Positions 21,760-32,966 of a DNA stretch of 64,000 nt are shown piece by piece; the stretch's first letter is position 1, and the number at the start of each line of letters is the position of its first letter. The stretch is taken from NCBI GenBank assembly GCA_038380435.1, contig JAWZYU010000702.1:1-64000 (forward strand), written 5' to 3'. This DNA comes from Ryuthela nishihirai. Taxonomy: Eukaryota > Arthropoda > Arachnida > Araneae > Heptathelidae. The translations under genes were made by a program, and so were the position numbers. The notes below the pieces were generated by a model. The model saw only the letters and a program-made list of their open reading frames with translations. It had not been told where the DNA came from and searched no databases.

Positions 21760-22790
21760 GTGGAGAAATGGCACATCGATGTCAATTTCATTACACCACA
21801 CATCGATATCAATTTCTCTACACCTGGTATCGTTATCGCTTTCACTATACCCGATATCAATATCACTTTTCATCAATAAAACTTCCTTTATACCTGATAT
21901 CGATAACATTTTCTCATCGATAACACTATATTTATACTTGACATCAATATCACTCTTTTTATACCTAGCACCGATATCGCTTTCTTTTCATTTCAGTATC
22001 ACTTTCTCTCTACCTGATATCGATACCATTTTCTTATTGATAATCCTTTTTTTTCTCCCTAACATCGATATCATTTTCTTATCGATAGAACTTTTTTATC
22101 ACTAGCATCGATACCATTTTCTTATCGATAGCACACTTTTTATCCCTGACATCGATACCATTTACTTATCGATAGAACTTTTTTTTATCCATGGCATCGA
22201 TACCATTTTCTTATCGATAGCCCACTTTTTATCCCTGGCATCAATACCATTTTCTTATCGATAACCTTTTTTTTTATCCATGGCATCGATACCATTTTCT
22301 TATCGATAACCTTTTTTTTTATCCCTGGCATCGATACCATTTTCTTATCGATAGACCACTTTTTATCCCTGGCATCAATACCATTTTCTTATCGATAACC
22401 TTTTTTTTTTATCCATGGCATCGATACCATTTTCTTATCGATAACCTTTTTTTTTATCCCTGGCATCGATACCATTTTCTTATCGATAACCTTTTTTTTA
22501 TCCCTGGCATCGATACCATTTTCTTATCGATAACAGTTTTTATATCCCTGACATCGATATAGCACTTTTTTATCCCTGGCACCAATACCATTTTCTTAAG
22601 GATAACCCTTTTTCTTTTCCATCCCTGACATTAATACCATTTCTTATCGATAACACTTTCTTTTATCTCTGATATCTTTATCAGTTTTTTATATTTGACA
22701 TCGGTATCACTTTCTCTATGCCTGACATCGCATCACTTTCTCGTCGATATCATTTTCACTACACACGTGCATCGATATCACTTTTTCTAT
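21760..22790. repeat. About 43-bp satellite rich in TATCGATA
   Basis: The unit reads roughly ccattttcttatcgataacc followed by a T run and atccctggcatcgata. The best copies are 22060-22560, decaying on both sides. More than ten copies of the palindrome TTATCGATAA are present. Confidence 0.92.
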
Positions 22791-23802
22791 CTTTCAAACT
22801 CGCTATCCATCGCACATTTCTTTTTCTCTCTTCCTTTTAATTTTCCCGCCCCACTCCCTCTCCCTGCCATCACCTTATCTTCCCACTGTCCTTGTCTGCA
22901 CACCATCCTTCCCTACCACCTGCCCGTTCCCATCCTGCACCTCAGAGCATGAGAGCAATCAATAGCAACGAGTTTTTCTTCCTCGCGCGGTCTTTCCCCA
23001 GACGACAAGCAGACCCAAAACTAGGTCACGTGTTTTGGAGCCCAGAAAAGGGCTGTAAATTAAAGTGGGAACTCACCGAGGTAGGGAGAGTGGGTAGGGA
23101 TCTTTTTCCCCTCTTCTTTTTCTCTTATCTCCATCTTCTCTGCTCTCCCTGCAGAGAATCTTCCACACTCCAACATCCCGAACCGCTGAAGAGACATGGC
23201 CATTATGCTACTCCCAATATTACATTCTGAAATCACCGTTTATTATTATGCAGCTGTCAGCTACTAAGAGGCCAGTGCGCGCGGGGGGGGAGGCGCGGAA
23301 GAAAAGACGCTAACGAAACGGCTGCGCACACTGATTTCGTTCGGTGGCAACCGCGAGGTGAAGAAGTCAGACCAATGTTTAATTCAAATGCATCCGACTC
23401 CCACTCGAGGAGGAAGTAGAGCCGCAGCATCACGGGAAGAGAGATCAACTGGCTCTGCCATTCTGACCGCTGAAATAAGAAAGCAAAAAACGGCAGCGCT
23501 GCAGAGAAAGCAGCATTACCGTTTTCCGTCCAGTATAAATTACAGAGAATGCCTCAACCAGTAAAAGGTTGATGTCTTTTCACGCCAAAGCAGAACTCGA
23601 ATGGAGTTGGAGGCTGTTAAAAGACAGCAACAGAAGAATGAATTATTTTCATCTCTTTTTCTAAGTGGGGGGGGAGGGGGTAAGGGAGATGTAACAATAG
23701 AAGCATACGTGGTGATCATATTTCTGGGAAAAGTTTTAAAAGTTTCCGAGAGAAAAAAAAATCTACCAAATTAATCTTAATTTTTGTGACAAAAAGTTTC
23801 CA
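22791..23802. other. Unique stretch
   Basis: Pyrimidine-rich then mixed. Contains GGTCACGTG near 23025 and poly-G runs near 23285 and 23670. Short open frames have no recognisable domains. Confidence 0.45.
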
Positions 23803-23804
23803 TG

Positions 23805-23924
23805 TACAATCGCTCTAAAAAACATATCCGAACACTCTGGTTGATTACAGAATTCAGAAAAAATATCTGGCAACGATATTTTTTTAGAAATCAGTGATCT
23901 GGCAACCTTCGTGTCACGTGACAC
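23805..23924 (+). mobile_element. Left half of a Tc1-like MITE
   Basis: Starts at a mutated end (TACAATCGCTC) and runs to the central palindrome GTGTCACGTGACAC, where it is cut and joined to a SINE-A tail. Confidence 0.88.
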
Positions 23925-24215
23925 ACACAATGGGCTAAATGGCAGGTCACAAGGACCCTGAAGTCTCAGAGAAGGTTTGGACAGCTGCTGGGGGATAGAT
24001 GTTAACCTCCCGTCAAGACGATCCAGCGTGTTCTTTAACGTGAACAAGATATGGCTCTCCTGCAGACGTGAAGCACAGCTCAGCGTCCCATCCGACGGAC
24101 GGCGGCCTTTCCAAGCCAATCGTTGTCCCTCTACCGACAGTGGGCATGGCGGGTAATTGTGCGGACGTAAATCTCAACACTGACCCAACTGGGACTCGAA
24201 CCTGAGAATTGCAGA
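23925..24215 (-). repeat. SINE-A, minus copy lacking the A-box end
   Basis: From acaatgggctaaatggcagg through the body to the B-box region (gactcgaacctgagaattgc). Truncated at both ends. Confidence 0.85.
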
Positions 24216-24720
24216 TCCCACTGAATCCCTTTCCCCCAAACTTCTCTGATCCTTTGGGTTCCCCCCCCCCCCCCGATAGGGGACCACCTTGGCGTGGTGG
24301 GGGGGCTTCGTGCCCAGCAATCCGGTCGAAGGCTGTGCCGACCGGAATGGTCCCCCGGTTGGACATAGCCGAGACCAACCGAGGTCGACGATGCCGCCGA
24401 CCGGTTCCCTAGCCGGTTGGGTGGTGACGGTGTCTGAGACCTCACCTCTCAGGTGCTCTGGGTGAGCACTTCGAGGGCTCTTCTGAAAAGATTTGCGCCC
24501 CAGTTCGAGGGCTGTTCTGAAAAGATTTGCGCCCCAGTCCGCGGGCTCTTCTGAAAAGATTTGCGCCCCAATAGGTCGAGCCCTCACAAAAGTCTGGGCC
24601 TTACTAAGAGTCTCCACCCCGGGTGCCGAACGAACTTGGATCTACATATCCTTGTTCATGGCTAACCGGGGAACAGATTAAAGTTAGGTTTCTTCCGGTG
24701 GTTAGCTTTCTTTTTACAGG
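24216..24720 (+). other. GC-rich block, possible 5' end of a non-LTR retrotransposon
   Basis: After a C run (about 24250-24264) comes ggggaccaccttggcgtggt, a hairpin-forming start, then GC-rich sequence with ggtcgaaggctgtgccgacc. A 34-bp motif (gggctcttctgaaaagattt...) is present three times at 24471-24570. Such blocks resemble LINE 5' untranslated regions, but no reverse transcriptase or endonuclease frame follows, so this is a tentative relic. Confidence 0.35.
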
Positions 24721-24738
24721 ACTGCTGCCATGTGAGGA

Positions 24739-25127
24739 CGGGGTTGGGTTGTTTTACCTCTGAGCGGCACTTTTTTGCATACAATGGGCTAAATGGCCAG
24801 GTCACATGGACATCGAAGACTCAGAGAAGGTTGGGGGAGGGGATCCACTGGAACAGCTGTTGGGAGACAGATGGTAGCCTCCGGTCAAGGCCATCTAGCG
24901 TGTTCTTTAACGTGCACAGGGTATGGCTCTCCCGCACACGGGACCACGGCTTAACGTCCCATCTGACGGACGGCGGCCTTTCCAAGCCCATCGGTGTCCC
25001 CTACTGACCGTGGGCAGGGCGGGGAATTTTGCGGAGATAAATTTCAACGCTGACCCAACTGGGACTCGAACCTGGGAACTACAGATTACGAGCCTGGCGC
25101 GCTACCGACTGAGCCACCCCTGCCCCA
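24739..25127 (-). repeat. SINE-A, full-length minus copy
   Basis: Complete from the 3' end (gttgggttgttttacctctg) to the 5' end (ctgagccacccctgcccc), about 389 bp. Both Pol III boxes are intact on the minus strand. Confidence 0.93.
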
Positions 25128-25724
25128 CGTTGTCGAGCGGGTGTGGCGAACAACACGTGCGTGTAACCGTCACCTCCCTCAAAGCAAATCAAATTAAAAA
25201 CAACTCGCGTACGAATGAATATACAATTCTTTTAAAACATTAATTCTTGGTAAAAGTACACGCCACGTGTCTGAGAACAAACAGCCGACACGACTTCCCA
25301 CCGCACGAAACATAACCAGTATCGCTCGGGAAACTCGCGTGCATATTCCCTCCCCCCTCCTCTACATATCTTCCACCCCCTGTCCACGATTGTAACCAAT
25401 TATTCCCGGCGGATGCACGAGTTAAATTCTCACATTTGGTAGGCCGTGGATGCACGTTTTAACGATCCACGAGATTTCATACCCAATTTAAGTTGCAGTC
25501 GTTGTTGTTGGTCTCCCTCCTGGCCGGGAAATCAAGAGCACGCGCTGATTTCTCTGGGTGTGTTTAAGCAGTTCGAACGCTACATTAAGGGGGCACGTGC
25601 ATTTCTGAACAACAGGAGGGCGTCGAGTTAGCGTGAATAAAGAGATAATGAACTAAAGAGCAATTGCCCATTCATATATATATTTCCCGCTAAACCCCTT
25701 TCCGTTCTGAATGACTAAATTAGA
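25128..25724. other. Unique stretch
   Basis: Contains a CACGTG near 25265. No gene or repeat recognised. Confidence 0.45.
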
Positions 25725-26850
25725 AAAATTCCCCGCCCTGCGCACGGTCAGTAGGGGACACCGATGGGCTTGGAAAGATCGCCGTCCGTCGGATGTGACG
25801 TTAAGCTGTGGCCCGTGGGCGGGAGAGCCATACTCTGTGCACGTTAAAGAACACGCTGGATGGCCTTGACGGGAGGCTACCATCTGTCTCCCAACAGCTG
25901 TTCTAGTGGGTCCCATCCCCCAACCTTCTCTGAGCCTTCGGGGTCCTTGTGACCTGGCCATTTAGCCCATTGGGTGCAAAAAAGTGCCACTCAGAGGTAA
26001 AACAACCCAATGTGGATGGCCTTGACGGGAGGCTACCATCCATCTCCCAACAGCTGTTCCAGTGAGTCCCCTCCCCCAACCTTCTCTGAGCCTTCGGGGT
26101 CCTTGTGACCTGGCCATTTAGCCCATTGGGTGCAAAAAAGTGCCTCTCAGAGGTAAAACAACTCAACGTTGAAGAACACGCTGGATGGCTTTGATGGGAG
26201 GCTACCATCTGTCTCCCAACAGCTGTTCCAGTGGGTCCCCTCCCCCAACCTTCTGTGAGCCTTCGGGGTCCTTGTGACCTGGCCATTTAGCCCATTGGGT
26301 GCAAAAAAGTGCCTCTCAGAGGTAAAACAACCCAACGTTGAAGAACACGCTGGATGGACTTGACGGAAGGCTACCATCTGTCTCCCAACAGCTGTTCCAG
26401 TGGGTCCCCTCCCCCAACCTTCTCTGAGCCTTCGGGGTCCATGTGACCTGGCCAATTGGCCCATGGTGTGCAAAAAAGCGCCGCTCAGAGGTAAAACAAC
26501 CCAACGTTGAAGAACACGCTGGATGGCCTTGATGGGAGGCTACCATCTGTCTCCCAACAGCTGTTCCAGTGGGTCCCCTCCCCCAACCTTCTCTGAGCCT
26601 TCGGGGTCCTTGTGACCTGGCCATTTAGCCCATTGGGTGCAAAAAGTGCCTCTCAGAGGTAAAACAACCCAACGTTGAAGAACACGCTGGATGGCCTTGA
26701 CGGGAGGCTACCATCTGTCTCCCAACAGCTGTTCCAATGGGTCCCCTCCCCCAACCTTCTCTGAGCATTCGGGGTCCATGTGACCTGGCCATTTGGCCCA
26801 TGGTGTGCAAAAAAGTGCCGCTCAGAAGTAAAACAACCCAACCCAACCCC
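25725..26850 (+). repeat. SINE-A with a 169-bp tail array
   Basis: A headless SINE-A body (from attccccgccctgcgcac) followed by about five more tail units joined at cccaac|gttgaagaacacgctg (26164, 26333, 26502, 26670). One irregular junction (cccaatgtggatgg) lies near 26010. Confidence 0.93.
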
Positions 26851-27214
26851 GCCATTTTGCGAGAGTAAGGTCAGGTGAATGGGACGAGAGCTCCTCGAAG
26901 TCTGAGTTTGCAGCTCCTTTCGATTCCTTCCCGAGAAGAAGAAGAGGCCATTTGCGGGAGTTCGTTTGGGTGGATTCCAAGGGACATGACGTGGCAAGAG
27001 GGATAAATGAGCTCCTCAGCAGCCTTCAAGTGTCTGCTGCTGCCTAAAGCTCTTGGTAAACAGATGGGAAAAAATAGCCCCCCCCCCCGCACCTGAGATC
27101 AGGGGAACTCTTTTTCTACTTCAGTTAAAGAGTCTTTGCGAATACCTCAGATAACAGTAACTTCTTCTGCTACTTCTTTCACCAAATAAGCCAGTTGACT
27201 TGGGCGAGGGTTAG
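26851..27214. other. Unique stretch
   Basis: No recognised feature apart from a C run near 27080. Confidence 0.45.
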
Positions 27215-29180
27215 TACAGTCGCTCAAAAAAATATCCGAACATTATGGTTGATTACAGAATTCAGAAAAAATATCTGGAACGTGTACAGCAACTACACGC
27301 TCCAGTTACCGTTCACAGCAAACTGGAGCGTGTGCAGTAACTGCACACGCTCCAGTTTGCTGTGAACAGTAACTGCACACGCTCAATATTTCTGTGAGTG
27401 GGCCCACACGATCCAGGTTTTTGTGAGCGCACACGATCCAATGTGCTGTGAACATCAACCGCAACCACTCCAGTTTGCTGTGAACGGTAACTGCACACGC
27501 TCAATATTTCTGTGAGTGGGCCCACACGATCCAGGTTTTTGTGAGCGCACACGATCCAATGTGCTGTGAACATCAACCGCAACCACTCCAGTTTGCTGTG
27601 AACGGTAACTGCACACGCTTAATATTTCTGTGAGTGGGCCCACACGATCCAGGTTTTTGTGAGCTCACACGATCCAATGTGCTGTGAACATTAACCGCAA
27701 CCGCTCCAGTTTGCTGTGAATGGTAATTGCACACGCTCAATATTTCTGTGAATGGGCCCACACGATCCAGGTTTTTGTGAGCTCACACGATCCAATGTGC
27801 TGTGAACATCAACCGCAACCGCTCCAGTTTGCTGTGAACGGTAACTGCCTACGCTCAATATTTCTGTGAGTGGGCCCACACGATCCAGGTTTTTGTGAGC
27901 TCACACGATCGAATGTGCTGTGAACATCAACCGCAACCGCTCCAGTTTGCTGTGAACGGTAACTGCACACACTCAATATTTCTGTGAGTGGGCCCACACG
28001 ATCCAGGTTTTTGTGAGCTCACACGATCCAATGTGCTGTGAACATCAACCGCAACCGCTCCAGTTTGCTGTGAACGGTAACTGCACACGCTCAATATTTC
28101 TGTGAATGGGCCCACACGATCCAGGTTTTTGTGAGCTCACACGATCCAATGTGCTGTGAACATCAACCGCAACCGCTCCAGTTTGCTGTGAACAGTAACT
28201 GCACACGCTCAATATTTCTGTGAATGGGCCCACACGATCCAGGTTTTTGTGAGCTCACACGATCCAATGTGCTGCGAACATCAACCGCAACCGCTCCAGT
28301 TTGCTGTGAACGGTAACTGCACATGCTCAATATTTCTGTGAGTGGGCCCACACGATCCAGGCTTTTGTGAGCTCACACGATCCAATGTGCTGTGAACATT
28401 AACCGCAACCGCTCCAGTTTGCTGTGAACGGTAACTGCACACGCTCAAGATTTCTGTGAGTGGGCCCACACGATCCAGGTTTTTGTGAGCTCACACGATC
28501 CAATGTGCTGTGAACATCAACCGCAACCGCTCCAGTTTGCTGTGAACGGTAACTGCACACACTCAATATTTCTGTGAGTGGGCCCACACGATTCAGGTTT
28601 TTGTGAGCTCACACGATCCAATGTGCTGTGAACATTAACCGCAACCGCTCCAGTTTGCTGTGAACGGTAACTGCCTACGCTCAATATTTCTGTGAGTGGG
28701 CCCACACGATCCAGGTTTTTGTGAGCTCACACGATCCAATGTGCTGTGAGCATTAACCGCAACCGCTCCAGTTTGCTGTGAACGGTAACTGCACACGCTC
28801 ATAATTTCTGTGAGTGGGCCCACACGATCCAGGTTTTTGTGAGCTCACATGATCCAATGTGCTGTGAACATCAACCGCAACCGCTCCAGTTTGCTGTGAA
28901 CGGTAACTGCACACGCTCCATATTCATTGCATTATATATATTAAAAAAAATATCCGAATACTATGGTTGATTACAGAATTTAGCAAAAATATCTGGTAAC
29001 GATTTTCTTTCAGAAATTCTGGCAACCTTCGTGTCACGTGACACGTGACACGAAGGTTGCCAGATCACTAATTTCTGAAAGGAAATCGAATTTCTGAAAG
29101 GAAATCGTTGCCAGATATTTTTTTCTGAATTCTGTAATCAACCACAGCGTTCGGATACGTTTTTTTTTGGAGCGACTGTA
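27215..29180 (+). mobile_element. Tc1-like MITE composite carrying about 13 satellite units
   Basis: Left end TA-CAGTCGCTC (27215) to aaaatatctgg (27278); hairpin and 118-bp satellite array (27279 to about 28920); a link (attcattgcattatatatat); a second MITE lacking its first bases, with a duplicated palindrome core; and the right end gagcgactgTA (29180). Same order and junctions as 39516-40278. Confidence 0.9.
27279..28920 (+). repeat. 118-bp satellite array, about 13 units
   Basis: Very regular 118-bp steps (27455, 27573, 27691 ... 28635) after an initial block with an inverted 33-bp repeat. The 62-codon open frames on the minus strand are repeat by-products. Confidence 0.95.
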
Positions 29181-29292
29181 CATTTCTGCTAATAAGCTTC
29201 GGCTTAGTGGGATTTTTTTCATATAAAATAATTTTATAGATCACACTTTGAAAAATAACAAAATTTGAATTCGAAATTTAAAATAAAAATAC

Positions 29293-29452
29293 GTTGCCAT
29301 AGCTGTAATTCGAACCCGGGAACTACAAATTACGAGCCTGGCGCAGTATCGATAAAGCCACCCCCACCCTAGGGGTCCTTTTGACCTGGTCATTTAACTC
29401 ACCACAAAACAAGAAAAAAGGGCTGCTCAGAACTAAAACAATCCAGCCTTGT
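29293..29452. repeat. SINE-A head (minus) fused to SINE-A tail (plus)
   Basis: 29293-29370 is a reverse head (ttcgaacccgggaactacaa, attacgagcctggcgc), joined directly to a forward tail (ggggtccttttgacctggtc...). The body is missing, so this is an inversion or recombination product. Confidence 0.75.
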
Positions 29453-30298
29453 CACTCAACCACTTGATAACAATCACGTCTTAATTAGAAAAAATCTCAT
29501 ACATACATCCTCATCCAGCATCCCATCCGTATCCACCATCACTACTGAGAGTCTAAATTACATGATCCGGCGCTTCCCTAGAGTCGAAGGAATCCTGCAG
29601 CATCCAATTCCTTAGCTATTGCCTGATGCGAGGGAGAAAATATGGGAGTGAAGAAGCCTTTGAGGCAGGATGCTCTCTTTCTCTCTCACGTGACCTGACA
29701 GCTAAACGATGTGTTCACTCTGATGGCGGCTGTTGTCCGTAAACCAGCAGGGTGTAAATATCTGATAGTTGGAAAGCGTGTTAGTCTAACTTTCTCCCTT
29801 TATCTTTTCTCACTCCTGAGCCCATCGGTCGTCGGCCCGCGTGTGGTACGGAGTACATTTTCTCGGAGGTAGTTTGTAACGTGTCAACAGCTGTTGGTGG
29901 CGCAATATAATGTTCTCGATTGCTACAATATTCTTGCTTTATAGTGTATATATAGAGAGAGAGAGCGTATATGTGATTTGGGACGAGGGGGTGCTAAAAG
30001 AATCCGTTTTTAGTCTCAGAACTAATATTTTTTCTGCAGGGAAACCTTTGCATTTGGAACACATCTCTTTCGGTAATGGACTCCTCCTTTTAGAATTCCA
30101 GCGGAAAGAAAACTTCGCGCGAAACTCCTTTTTAATTTTTTCGGTCAAAAAATAAAAGATGTTTCAAGTGAGATTTGAAACTGTTTTATTGACTCTAGTC
30201 TCCCAAACTAGATGCCGTGGGTGACGTTAAATAGATCACTTTTGGCCATGACTTAGTGAGACATTCTTGTATCATTTCATTTTTATGTTTAAAAACAG
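29453..30298. other. Unique stretch
   Basis: Contains CTCACGTGACC near 29687 and an 81-codon open frame (29910-30155) with no recognisable domain. No repeat recognised. Confidence 0.45.
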
Positions 30299-31640
30299 TT
30301 GGGTTGTTTTTCCTCTGAGCTGCACTTTTTTGCCTACAATGGGTTAAATGGCCAAGTCACAAGGACCCCGAAGGCTCAGAGAAGATTGGGGGAGGGGACC
30401 CACTGGAACAACTGTTGGGAGACAGATGGTAGCCTCCCGTCAAGGCGATCCAGCGTGTTCTTTAACGTTGGGTTGTTTTACCTCTGAGCTGCACTTTTTT
30501 GCCTACAATGGGTTAAATGGCCAAGTCACAAGGACCCCGAAGGCTCAGAGAAGATTGGGGGAGGGGACCCACTGGAACAACTGTTGGGAGACAGATGGTA
30601 GCCTCCTGTCAAGGCGATCCAGTGTGTTCTTTAACGTTGGGTGGGGCGGGGGTGGCTCAGTCGGTAGCGCGCCAGGCTCGTAATCTGTAGTTCCCAGGTT
30701 CGAGTCCCAGCTGGGTCAGTGTTGAGATTTATCTCCGCAATATTCCCCGCCCTGCCCACGGTCAGTAGGGGACACCGATGGGCTTGGAAAGGCCGCCGTC
30801 CGTCGGATGGGACGTTAAGCCGTGGCCCCGTGTGCGGGAGAGCCATACCCTGTGCACGTTAAAGAACACACTGGATGGCCTTGACGGGAGGCTACCATCT
30901 GTCTCCCAACAGCTGTTCCAGTGGGTCCCCTCCCCCAACCTTCTCTGAGCCTTCGGGGTCCATGTGACCTGGCCATTTAGCCCATGGTGTGCAAAAAAGT
31001 GCCGCTCAGAGGTAAAACAACCCAACAAATTTAACGTTGGGTTGTTTTACCTCTGAGCTGCACTTTTTTGCCTACAATGGGTTAAATGGCCAAGTCACAA
31101 GGACACCGAAGGCTCGGAGAAGATTGGGGGAGGGGACCCACTGGAACAGCTGTTGGGAGACAGATGGTAGCCTCCCGTCAAGGCGATCCAGCGTGTTCTT
31201 TAACGTTGGGTTGTTTTACCTCTGAGCTGCACTTTTTTGCCTACAATGGGTTAAATGGCCAAGTCACAAGGACCCCGAAGGCTCGGAGAAGATTGGGGGA
31301 GGGGACCCACTGGAACAGCTGTTGGGAGACAGATGGTAGCCTCCCGTCAAGGCCATCCAGCGTGTTCTTTAACGTTGGGTTGTTTTGCCGCTGAGCTGCA
31401 CTTTTTTGCCTACAATGGGTTAAATGGCCAAGTCACAAGGACCCTGAAGGCTCAAAGAAGATTGGGAGAGGGGATTTACTGCAACAACTGTTAAGAGACA
31501 GATGGTGTCCTCCAGTCAAAGCCAATCAGCGTGTTCTTTAATGTGCACAGGGTATGGCTCTCCCGCACATGGGGAGCTTAACGTCCCATACGATGTACGG
31601 CAGCCTTTCCAAGACCATCGGTGTCCCCTGCTGACCGACG
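30299..31640 (-). repeat. SINE-A tail array (host of the SINE inserted at 30643)
   Basis: 169-bp units with the array-specific variants gctgcacttttttgcctaca and aatgggttaaatggccaagt. Two units lie left of the inserted SINE and about three right of it; the array then runs into a decayed SINE body. Confidence 0.92.
30643..31029 (+). mobile_element. SINE-A reference copy, 387 bp, with a 13-bp target duplication
   Basis: Flanked by TTTAACGTTGGGT at 30630-30642 and 31030-31042. Starts ggggcgggggtggctcagtc and ends aaaacaacccaacaaa. A box TGGCTCAGTCGG is at 30653-30664 and B box GGTTCGAGTCC at 30697-30707. The anticodon-like loop ctcgtaa resembles tRNA-Thr(CGT). No TTTT run occurs in the sense strand, so Pol III could read through the whole element. 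Confidence 0.95.
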
Positions 31641-31644
31641 GTTG

Positions 31645-31850
31645 AGCGGGGAGTTTTGCCTCGATACCTATCCCTCTACTCACCGAGAGGAGCGCCGGAG
31701 CTTTGCCTCAATATCCATCCCCTCTACTGACTGAGGGCAGAACAGGGAGTTTTGCGTCGATACCTATCCCCCCTACTGACAGTGGGGAGTGCAGAGAGTT
31801 TTTCCTTGATACCTATCCCCCGTACTGGCCGAGGGGAGCCTTCTCTGAGC
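31645..31850. repeat. About 60-bp repeat block derived from the SINE-A body
   Basis: Three or four diverged units around cgatacctatccccctactg and agggagttttgc, resembling the gtcccctactgaccg part of SINE-A. Confidence 0.7.
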
Positions 31851-32535
31851 CTTCGAGGTTCTTGTGGCCTAGCCATTTAGCCCTTTGTGTGTAAAAAAGT
31901 GCCGCTCAGAGGTAAAACAACCCAACAACTCTCAGCCCTCAGGGTCATTGTGACCTAGCCATTTAGCCCTTTGTGTGTAAAAAAAGTGCCGCTCAGAGGT
32001 AAAACAACCCAACAACTCTCAGCCCTCAGGGTCATTGTGACCTAGCCATTTAGCCCTTTGTGTGTAAAAAAGTGCCGCTCAGAGGTAAAACAACCCAACA
32101 ACTCTCAGCCCTCAGGGTCATTGTGACCTAGCCATTTAGCCCTTTGTGTGTAAAAAAGTGCCGCTCAGAGGTAAAACAACCCAACAACTCTCAGCCCTCA
32201 GGGTCATTGTGACCTAGCCATTTAGCCCTTTGTGTGTAAAAAAGTGTCGCTCAGAGGTAAAACAACCCAACAACTCTCAGTCCTCGGGGTCAGTGACCTA
32301 GCCATTTAGCCCTTTGTGTGTAAAAAAAAGTGCCTCTCAGAAGTAAAACAACCCAACAACTCTCAGCCCTCGTGGTCGTTGTGACCTAGCCATTTAGCCC
32401 TTTGTGTGCAAAAAAGGGTGCCGCTCAGAGGTAAAACAACACAACAACTCTCAGCCCTCGGGGTCATTGTGATCTAGCCATTTAGCCTTTTGTGTGGAAA
32501 AAAGTGCCACTCAGAGGTAAAACAATCCAACCCAA
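31851..32535 (+). repeat. 93-bp SINE-A tail array, about seven units
   Basis: Units contain aactctcagccctcagggtc, attgtgacctagccatttag and gctcagaggtaaaacaaccc. Only the last quarter of the SINE is repeated. Units differ by single bases and A-run length. Confidence 0.93.
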
Positions 32536-32579
32536 ATTCTCTCTCATACTTATTTACCAGATCCATTGATACATCAATT

Positions 32580-32966
32580 TGGGGCGGGGTGGTTCAGTCG
32601 GTATCGCGCCAGGCTCGTAATCTGTAGTTGCCAGGTTCGAGTCCCAGCTGGGTCAGCGTTGAGATTTATCTCCGCAAAATTCCCCGCCCTGCCCACGTTC
32701 AGTAGGGGACACCGATGGGCTTGAAAAGGCCGCCGTCCGTCAGATGGGACGTTAAGCCGTGGCCCCGTGTGCGGGAGAGCCATACCCTGTGCACGTTAAA
32801 GAACACGCTGGATGGCCTTGACGGGAGGCTACCATCTGTCTCCCAACAGCTGTTCCAGTTGGTCCCCTCCCCCAACCTTCTCTGAGCCTTCGGGGTCCTT
32901 GTGGCCTGGCCATTTAACCCATGGTGTGCAAAAAAGTGCCGCTCAGACGAAAACAATCCAAAACAA
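32580..32966 (+). repeat. SINE-A, full-length
   Basis: Starts ggggcggggtggttcagtcg, has the B box ggttcgagtcc, and ends ...gccgctcagacgaaaacaatcc. Tail slightly damaged. Confidence 0.92.

Noticed and set aside
27279..28920. CRISPR-like array
   Set aside because: Units are contiguous 118-bp repeats with no unique spacers, in a eukaryotic transposon.
30643..30715. tRNA-Thr gene
   Set aside because: Although the A and B boxes and ctcgtaa loop are tRNA-like, the acceptor stem does not pair and the sequence continues into a 387-bp element with target-site duplications. It is a SINE head.
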